A DNA stretch of 64,000 nt from Paraspadella gotoi (Eukaryota > Chaetognatha): the NCBI GenBank assembly GCA_051294375.1, contig CM119270.1, forward strand, positions 21,440,456 to 21,504,455. The letters are read 5' to 3'. Of the stretch, positions 38,101 through 48,600 are shown in pieces. Position numbers and translations under genes: made by a program. The notes below the pieces were generated by a model. It was given only the letters and a program-made list of their open reading frames with translations, searched no databases and was not told the DNA's origin. Positions within the stretch are counted from its first letter, which is position 1; every line of letters starts with the position of its first letter.

Positions 38101-41100
38101 GATAGTTGGGCCCTAGTTCATGATCTGTGTTGCTCACACTGTTTTGTCTGAGACATTTGTTGACCTGTGCTTTGGCTGGAAAACCTGTAGGGACTTAGAC
38201 CGTAACACTGGTCAGGCTGAGGTCAGTAGTCGGGCGAAGACTTTTGGATGTCAGTGGTCAGGAGACTGGTAGGTTAGCAGACTGGAGGTCAGGTTAAGCA
38301 AAGCTATTGGTCAGTATGTTCATTTTTTTATGTTTAATACTAAATTATACTTCTAAATTCTTTATTTTCTTTGCCTTTTTTCAGATGTGGGCCCGAGATT
38401 CCAAATGCCAGCGAAACGGGCAGCTCGACTATTTCGATCATTACACCAAAGTGAGTCCAACGCATTTCTTAGAAATTCTTACCTTTGATTTCTTTAACAC
38501 CCTTGTCTTTTAAGTTGATTTTCAAAATCGATGGTTTTATGTTGATTTGTGTTACAAAATCTTTTAATTTGACTTAAACGTTTAAGATTTCTATGTCAGA
38601 AAAGTGACTTTTTATTGCTCTTGCTTCTTATTCTTTTCCCCTCCAGGTGACTTGCAAATTGGATTGCAAGACGCAATTCCTGGTCCGGAGATGTGGCTGC
38701 AAGGAAGCCCACGTTCCGGGCCTCAGACTGAACGCAACGACATACAACGCTTCCTTTGTGTCTTACTCCACTAACATCGGCAGCACACACGGTGATTGAA
38801 GTGAAACTCAGTTTTTTTAATATTATGTTTGTTAAGTTTGTTTAATCTTATATCGTTTCCTTTACAAGGCAAATAATTATTTATTTATTGCTATTGTAGA
38901 GTGTAGATAAATCTTAAGTCCGTTTTTGTTTGTGAATTTAATTTGTGAATACAATTTCAATATTTAAGCTGGACAAAATTTCCTCAAAATTTGTGAGAAA
39001 TTTTTGAAGATAATCAAAGATAATTAATTAAATATTGTTTTTTTTAATTTTATTGCAGAAAATTCCTCAATTTTCGAGGACGTCCCTTATTGTAACCTGA
39101 GCGCCCAATTGCATTGTATCCCAAAGGCTTCGGGTAAGTCTTTCCGATGGGTTGAGTCGTTTTAAGTTTTTGAAAAACATATTTGCGTATTGCGGTAGTA
39201 TAAGTTTTTAATTTCATTTTTTGTTGCTTTAATTCAACAAATAATTCCTGTATTTATAAATTATAATAATGCTTAGGTAACTTGGCGCTATCATTTTTCA
39301 ACTTAAATTATTTCCCGTTCAAGAGAAAAAAAATTAAAAAGCAAACCGCAAAAAGAAACTCAGAAATTCGATTTTGAGAACATAAACCTGAAATTAGGCG
39401 TTTAATAAAAATGTTCGTTCAATGAATGAATGAACAAAAAGCTTAATGACAGCTGTTCATAGAAACAATATTGTTATTAAATAAGTTGTTTTTACTTGTA
39501 TTTCATGTCAACTTTTTAGACGAATTTCAACTCTGGAAAACGAACGAAACTCATCAAGAGGAATGTGAGAAACGCTACGTCCAGATCAAAGACGGGTCAG
39601 GATTTAATATTATCCTTAGTTTATTTGGACCTTGTATTATTTTGTTATATTTTTAGATGTAGGTATATCTTATTCGTGTATCTTTTATCTCATTTATCTT
39701 TAACTTTAATCTTTTTTCCAATCCTTTGTTTTCTTTATTTCCTTTTCATCCATTCTTCCTTTATTTCTTCACTACTTCTTTTCCCTTTTCCTTACCCTGT
39801 CCTCTGCCTTCCCTTCTTCCCATCTCCCCCCTCCCCCTCTCTCCCATCTCCTCTTCCACTCCCTCCCCTCTCTCCCATCTCCTCCCTTCCACTCCCCTTC
39901 CGCCTCTACTCCCTTCTCCCCCCTTCCCCTCTCTCCCTTCTCCCCCCTTCCCCTCTCTCCCATCTCCCCCTTCCACTCCCCTTCCCTTTCTCTCCCATCT
40001 CCTCCTTCCACTCCCCTCCCCCTCTCTCCCATCTCCTCCTTCCACTCCCTCCCCTCTCTCCCATCCCTCCCTTCCACTGCCCTTCCCCTCCCCTACTTTT
40101 CTCCTTATCCCACTCTCCCTCCCCCCTGAACCTCCACCCCCCCAAAGTTAAACGAGGTGGAGCCTTCTCCCGGAAAGGGGAGACTTTTTTGCTTCTGTCC
40201 TGGACCGCTGCAAGACAAAGAACTTCTGTAGTCCGCGGGTCATATCGCTATTCAGATACTTCCAACTTCAACCTTGAGCGGACTTCTTAAATGAAGATAA
40301 GTTCAAAACAATTGCAGGTCCGTGTTGGGTCCAAGGGCGAGAGGGAGGGGGGAAATATTATTTTCAGAGATGTTGGCGATATTTTTCGGGAAAACTCCTC
40401 TATTTCTGTTCCTTTATCCATGAAATTGACTAATTTTGACTTTTAACCACTTAACCTATTTTCTTTTTAGCTCCTTTTTTCTTGAGATCCCTAGACGTAT
40501 TTTGCGAGAGATTTAATACATTTTTACTTTATATTTCAACCTAAATATATTTTTCAGTTTATAAAATAATCTTTAACCCTAATCTTTAACCATGACCCTT
40601 AACCCTAACCTAATCCGGACCCTTAACTCTAAACCCTTATCCTTAAACACTAACCTAAAATTTAATTCAGAATTTAAGGTAAAATTGGGCATTCTGGGTA
40701 AATAAGGCCAATATTTTACCATATGCCTAACCCAACCCTTGAACCTAAACCCTAACCTTATTGCCTCATCTATTCCTTTTAACTAATCCCAGACTCTCTT
40801 TCTTAAACTTATTTTTAGTTTTGCTTAAAGTATTTATTTACTTTTCATAACGAACCATAAGTAGGATCATCACTAAGCCACCAATCTTTGCAAACCATTT
40901 TTTTTCAAATTTTAATTTTTTTATTAATTACGCCTATCAAATTTATCGTTAGAGCTTTTTTTGCTATTTTCCCCCCGGAGTGTAATTTCTTTGTCTTTTG
41001 TTTTTTTTTTTAACAGGCCACCCCCGAATTGTAGAACTTCTAGCGCGAAAGAAAAGAATTAAGAGCGACAAAATAAAAACAAAAAACATATTTTTTTCTT

Positions 41101-42597
41101 TTTGAAAAAAAATTCAGAAATTGAGATCATTTAGTAAGATCATTTAATTTAATAAGATCATTTAATTTATTCTCCAGTACGAACTAACGAAAGCTCGGGA
41201 AAGCAAAGACTCCACGGACGTAGATACGAAGGAGAGGGATACAAATGCTTTTAGGAATCTGTACCTCGTATTGGAGTACATTCTGTCGGTAAGAATCTGT
41301 ACCTCGTATTGGAGTACATTCTGTCGGTAGGAAACAATAAAAAGAAAGGGGAATGACTAGAAAAGTTGAGAGAGAATGATATTAAAAATAGGTTAAAAAC
41401 ATCAAAAGAAAAAGAATCCACGAATTAAATGTTAAAATAGCTACATCGACGTGTTTCAGGTTCTCCACAGAATCGATGGCGAATTGCAAGAGTTGATGGA
41501 ATACTTTCTGCAACGCAAAGAGGAGATGGAATCGTTGCACGAAGTTCAGATGAAAGGAATTCGTGATATGAGAAGAAGATTCAAGTCTCAATTTTTTAAA
41601 GGTGAAAAAAAAAAGTCGATTGTGCTTAACGAGTTCATGAATAAACAAACAAAAAATAGTTTATCTTATTAGTCAACAAAATATAACCGATTCCGTGTAT
41701 CGCACTCTCTAGAAACAATGAAGCAGAATTTCAAGAATATTCCTGTTTCCCAATTTTTTCATTAACAAACTTTTATCACTTATTTTATAACTAATCCACT
41801 CCCGACTAACTTTTCAGATTTTTTTTTACTTTCTCTTCTTTACAATATTTTAAACTGCACAATATTTCTCTTCCTCCCTTTCTCCTCTCCCTTCGCCTTC
41901 TCTCCCCTGTCTCTCCTCTCTCTCCTCTCCACTTCTCTCTCCCTCCCTTTCTCTCTCCTTCTACCTCTCTCTCCCTCCCCTCTCTCCCTCCCTTCTCCCC
42001 TCCTCCTCCCTTCTCTCCTCTTCCTCTCACCTCCTCTCTCTCCCTCCCGTTCTCTCCCTTCTCTCTCCCTCTCCTCCCCTCCCTCCCTCTCTCCCTCCCC
42101 TTACTCCCCTCTCTCTCCCTCCCGTCCCCTCTCAGGTGTTGAGCTGTTCCACGAGAGGCACTTTTCGTCCTTAACGTGGGGATATAGAGAAATGCTCGAA
42201 TCGCTAGAAAATCAAAGAAAAGAATTAGTCAATTTTGACCAAATCAACGAGACGTTTAAACGTACAATATTCACCCTGGCCAGGTGATATATATTTCTAA
42301 TATAATCTTTAATAGATGAGTAATTTATCCGTGTTGAAAAGTAGTTTATAGTTTATTTTATTATAATAAACTTAAAATCGAAAAATATACAATCTTAAGT
42401 CAAATACAGAAAAAAAAATCTGAATTTGTGAAGAAAACTTAACTTTGTCATCATTTTTCTAAATTTAATTTTAAAAAAACCTAACAAAAAATCCAAATAT
42501 CTATAACAACCCGCTTCTTTGTGGCGTTGCTAAGCGACGAGAAATGAGAAGAGCAAAACGCGGAAAAAGAACGAAAAGAATTAAAGATCATTTTTTG

Positions 42598-42656
<59 letters not shown>

Positions 42657-45600
42657 AAAAGCCGAGGATTTTCCTTCAATCGCCTTTTCTCGATTTTCTT
42701 CGTCGCCGTCGGCGCGAATCAAAGCCGCGGATTTTCGCCGAAATTTTCGGTCGATTTTCCATTTTAATTTGTGAAGATTTCCTCTTAAAGTTGGTTGTGA
42801 ATTGAGTTTATTGGTTCTAAATATATGAAAAAAGTTGAGTTTTCTGAAAAGAAAAGTCAACAATACGTATTTTTAAATAAGCTTTTTAAAATCCCAGCTT
42901 AATAGAAAACTATTTTTAATAATAATAAAAATATTGAGGGAGAATTTTTAATGAAAATCGGGGTCATTTTTTCTTATTGACCACATTTTAATCGTTTCTC
43001 TAAAATAATTTTGACAAATAATAAAAATTCGACTTTTACTAACCGTTTGCGATAAAGAAGAAAAACTATTAAACCGTTGTCTTTGGTAACAAAGATTTGT
43101 CATGTTGATCTGACCAATTGTGGGACGAAAGTCGTGATGGGCAAACGATATGGGTTCACGTTTTGACACAAATGATTTACTAAATATAAGCAAATCCCCA
43201 GAAAGATTTTCCTTCATTACCTTAGCATACAAATGAGTGGTCCATGCACAGAACTAATCAACCGTGATCAATGACCAATCGCTTATACTCACTCATTAAT
43301 GGATGAGCTCCATTAGTAATCCTTATATCTACTCCAAATTTTGACATTTTTAAATTTAAAATAAAATTTTTAAAAATATTCCAAGCTTAAAAAAAATAAA
43401 TTAAAAAACTTAATTTTTAATTAGCGTCCCTTTTTTACGTTATTACAAGAATAGTTTTAATATTTCGCGATTAAAGAATTTTATATTCATCTTTTAAAAT
43501 TGACTTCACAAATTCAAGGTTTTTTAATTATCAGAAAATGAAATTAAATCTTTAAAGTTTAAAAAGCTCTAAAAAAAGTTTTGATTTTTTTTGGTTTTTT
43601 TATTAAAGAACTATTGCACTGATGAAGAACAAAACAATGATTGAAACATGTCTGCTAATAAATAAATAAATTCGTTGTGAAAAATCAAAATTTGTTTTCT
43701 AAAACTTTTTTGTTTCAAAAATAGTTTATATTTTACCTTTATTCTGCATTCATTATATTTATTTTACATTTATAACTTAATAATCCGGTGCAAACTGTAC
43801 TTCGATTTTAAAAACGATAATCTTAAAAATGATAATATTAAATAATTAAAATTGTCTTATTTTGTCCCCGTCATCCATATCCAAATACAAAAACAGTTCT
43901 TACTACGAGTAAATACATTAGACAGTTATCAGAGGTTGCATGTCTAATTGGGCTGCACGAAAATTAATCATATAACAGCTAAATTTGGTTAATATTTGGG
44001 TTTTATATAAAGATTGCATTAAAATATATGGTGGTTTACCCTTCCTGGGTCATTGTATTTAATCGCGTTGCACTTTAATTATTCTCTGATGGTCAACCAG
44101 TTTAACCAGTACAATAATTAGTAAAATGTTCATTCGTATTTTTTCATTTTTCAGAATAACATTACAGGGGAGAGTAGACGTTTATCATAGGGTCATGGTC
44201 AAACTGGAGGAATGCTTCAACCATTACAAGTAAGTCGCGTTACTTCGAATTCGATTTTAATATCGTTTAGATTGTTAGTATTTTCCCTGATAGGAATCTA
44301 TCTAATTTTCTAGTATGTAATACTGTCACATATTTTTAAGGTTTATTTAGTTTTGTATTGCATTCAATATAAGCCGTAAAAATTCCATTCAGTTCTAAAA
44401 TAGATTCACTTATCAAATCAGACTTAATTAACTAATTTTCCTAGCACGCTAAAAAATGCAAATGAGTTTTCGAAACTAAACAACTGTGGTGAATCCTAAA
44501 TTCGCCTCCCGTATAGCTTGGTAAAAATCAGCTCGTCCCCTGGGCTTGGTCAGTTAAGTATTCTTTCACCAACCGTGAGTTCCGCGTTTAATCCCCTCAC
44601 GGTCACGCTGGTTTAGTGTGATTGTGTTGGCAAAACACGGTAGTGATGTAGGGTGGTCACTGCAGGTCCAAAGCCCTGAGCTCCATCTGTCGGTAGATGC
44701 TTCCCACCNNNNNNNNNNNNNNNNNNNNNNNNNNNNNNNNNNNNNNNNNNNNNNNNNNNNNNNNNNNNNNNNNNNNNNNNNNNNNNNNNNNNNNNNNNNN
44801 NNNNNNNNNNNNNNNNNNNNNNNTCGTGCAAATTACACATGGTTTTCACCTATTTCATATGATCTTCTTTTTCGCTCTTTTCTTGATCTTTTATTTTTTT
44901 ATTTCTCCGCCATATCTTCTTTATCTTCCCCCCTTTTATTCATGTCCTATTCTTTCTTCTCACCTTCCCAAACATTATCTATCTAATCATATTATCTTAT
45001 CTATCTATCTATTTTATCTATGTTTTGTCTCCCATTCCAGCCGAAACGACGACATGTTCAGCGAACTTAATGATCACCCTAGAGATGGGACATGTTGTTG
45101 CTTAACTAATCTATCTATCTATTATCTATCTTATCTATCTATCTATCTATCTATCCTTCATCCAATTCCAGCGAAACGACGCCATTCAGCGAACTTGATG
45201 ATCCCCGAGAGAGGGGCATGCCGTTGCCTGTGACTTACATCAAAGCCGCCGCCGACAGGGAAGAACTTACAAGGAGATCAAACGCTACTTGAAAGAAGTA
45301 CAGGAGAGGAATCGAAGGTGACTGAGCGGACCGAATGTGACCCGTTGTGACCCTTAGCCTTACCCACATGTGAAGAAAAAATAAGATGTTAATGTCTCAT
45401 GGAAAAAAAAAATTCTCTGGAAACAAAAGTTTGTTTTATTATTTAGGATTATATAATTTTTTGATATATTAGATATTACTGTTATTACGATTATTATTAT
45501 TATATTATTATTATTAATATATTATTATATTATCTATTATTATTATTCATTATTACTTATTATTATTATTATCATATTATTATTATTATTATTATTATAT

Positions 45601-48600
45601 TATTATTAATTATTATTAAATATATTATCATAATTCCCCTCAAATAAATTGACAATTTAAACAAAATGTTACTTCATAGAACATATTTTTTGTTTGCTTA
45701 AATCTCTCTCTGTTACGACTATCGAGTTTATAAAATATTTGAGGAGTATCTTTGCTCGGCCGGCAGAGCCGGACCATCGCCGGAACGAATGCCACGAGCC
45801 AACTCGTCGTCTCAATCTCATTTGCATATTGAAGCGTTGACAAGAAAGTTGCAAAAGCCAAAGTTTACAACTATAAAACACCCTAAAATTCTATTTTATG
45901 GAAGGCAATATAAAAATATTTATTTAAAATGTTTACAAATGATATTTATTTTATTTTTTGACATAACATAATGTATATTTTCATTCAGTGTTAACTATAT
46001 TTTCCTTACCAGGTTTCAAAAAATACTTCTCCCAGCTCTTCAAGGATCAAATAATGGATCAGGAATATTTGACCAACCGAGAACGCCTCAAGGATGCGTG
46101 CGAAAATCTCGAGCGCCTCATGGCCGAGATGGAAGAAATATATAGACAAGTGAGAAACTAAAACAAAATTAAATATATAATTTGTTTATAATATAAAAAA
46201 TAATATATTGTAAACAATGATTAATGAATTGTTGAAAAAAAATAGGTTTGAATTATAAATGAGGAGAGACCTAGTTTACAAATGAATTTCAAATTCACTA
46301 TTGGCTATAAAGTAAAATTATGGAAAATTATGTAATTGATATTTAGTTAATGAAACATGAAAAATTCTTAAATTGTTGATTTCTATTTTTAAAGCTAAAG
46401 TTTAGAGTAAACAAAGTGTTTTTGAATTTATGACAACGATTTATTTTAATAGACGGACATGTCTCGACTCTTTGGGTTCGAGTCTTCATCAGCATTTATT
46501 AAAATTAATCGCTATCACAAATTCAAAAGCACTTTGTTTTCTCTAAATATTAAATAACAACGAAAAGAAAGGATTATCACATGTAACAAAGCTAAAGTTA
46601 AATTAGATAATTTAAAAGAAAAAAATATTTCTGTGGTTTCTTTTTGCCTCCTCTCTCTCCNNNNNNNNNNNNNNNNNNNNNNNNNNNNNNNNNNNNNNNN
46701 NNNNNNNNNNNNNNNNNNNNNNNNNNNNNNNNNNNNNNNNNNNNNNNNNNNNNNNNNNNNNNNNNNNNNNNNNNNNNNNNNNNNNNNNNNNNNNNNNNNN
46801 NNNNNNNNNNNNNNNNNNNNNNNNNNNNNNNNNNNNNNNNNNNNNNNNNNNNNNNNNNNNNNNNNNNNNNNNNNNNNNNNNNNNNNNNNNNNNNNNNNNN
46901 NNNNNNNNNNNNNNNNNNNNNNNNNNNNNNNNNNNNNNNNNNNNNNNNNNNNNNNNNNNNNNNNNNNNNNNNNNNNNNNNNNNNNNNNNNNNNNNNNNNN
47001 NNNNNNNNNNNNNNNNNNNNNNNNNNNNNNNNNNNNNNNNNNNNNNNNNNNNNNNNNNNNNNNNNNNNNNNNNNNNNNNNNNNNNNNNNNNNNNNNNNNN
47101 NNNNNNNNNNNNNNNNNNNNNNNNNNNNNNNNNNNNNNNNNNNNNNNNNNNNNNNNNNNNNNNNNNNNNNNNNNNNNNNNNNNNNNNNNNNNNNNNNNNN
47201 NNNNNNNNNNNNNNNNNNNNNNNNNNNNNNNNNNNNNNNNNNNNNNNNNNNNNNNNNNNNNNNNNNNNNNNNNNNNNNNNNNNNNNNNNNNNNNNNNNNN
47301 NNNNNNNNNNNNNNNNNNNNNNNNNNNNNNNNNNNNNNNNNNNNNNNNNNNNNNNNNNNNNNNNNNNNNNNNNNNNNNNNNNNNNNNNNNNNNNNNNNNN
47401 NNNNNNNNNNNNNNNNNNNNNNNNNNNNNNNNNNNNNNNNNNNNNNNNNNNNNNNNNNNNNNNNNNNNNNCTCTCTCTCTCTCTCGCTCTCTCCAGCCGG
47501 AAGAAAAACTGACCAAAGACGAGATCGAACTGGAGCGCGTCTTCCAAGAGTCCAAGGAATCATTTGAGAGAATTGAGGAAGACATCGATTCTCTCGTAGA
47601 CAGATTGCGGCATATCCCTCAGAGGGTAAGTCAGGCTCTTTGCGGCAGATTGCGGCATATTCCTCAGAGGTTAAGTTGGGCTCTTTACAGCAGATTGCAG
47701 CATATCCCGCCGAGGGTAGGTTGGGCTTTTTACGACAGATTGTGGCTTATCCCTCAGAGGGTAGGTTGGGCTCTTTGCAACAGATTGCGGCATATCCCTC
47801 AGAGGGTAGGTTGGGCTCTTTGTGACAGTTTGAGGCATATCCCTCAGAGGGTAAGTCGGGATCATTGTGGAGGATTGCGGCAAATCCTTCAGAGAATAGG
47901 TTGGGCTCTTTACGGCAGATTGCGGCACATCCCTCAGAGAATAGGTTGGGCTCTTTACGGCAGATTGTGGCTTATCCCTGAGAAGGTAGGTGGGGTACTT
48001 TACAGCAGATTGCAGCATATTCCTCAGAGGGTAGGTTGGGCTCTTTATGGTAGATAGTGGGACATTCCTCAGAGGGTAGGTGGGAACCTTTGCTGCAGAT
48101 TGCAACATATTCCTCAGAGGGTAGGTTGGGTTTTTTTCAGCACATTGTAGCATATTCCTCAGAGGGTATGTTGGGCTCTCTGCGCAAATTGTAGCATATC
48201 CTTTAAAGAGTAGGTTAAGCTCTTTACAGCAGATTGCCACAAATTCTTCAGAGGGTAAGTGAGGTAAGTGAGCATATCCCTCAGAGGGTAGGTTGTGCTC
48301 TTAGTGTTAGATTGTGGCACATCCCTCTGAGGGTAGGTGGGAATCTTTGCGGCAGATTGCAGCATATCCCTTAACAAAAAAATAAATTAAAAAAAAATAA
48401 ATAAATAAAACTTTATTTTGAGCTGAACTTCTTTCCCAGGAAATGGAATATGCAATGAACGTAGCGCGTCTATTCTTGAACCAAACGAAAACAAAGTCCG
48501 ACTTGAGCGAAATCATCATTGGAGACGATATGAGGAACGCGTTAGAATCGCTCAAGGTATTAATATTAGTATTATTATTATTATTATTAGACTTTGTATT

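Noticed and set aside
39565-40290. 241-aa open frame downstream of a channel exon
   Set aside because: It begins in the exon 39520-39595 but then runs through a C/T minisatellite. The exon has a clear donor at 39595.
46633-48057. A 474-residue open frame including an 810-base gap
   Set aside because: Most of it is undetermined bases. The rest combines the real exon 47497-47625 with the in-frame 45-bp intronic array.
47671-48240. 189-aa - strand open frame with a 15-residue repeat (SPTYPLRDMPQ type)
   Set aside because: It is the antisense of the 45-bp array. Its regularity comes from the DNA repeat, and the + strand exon explains the sequence.
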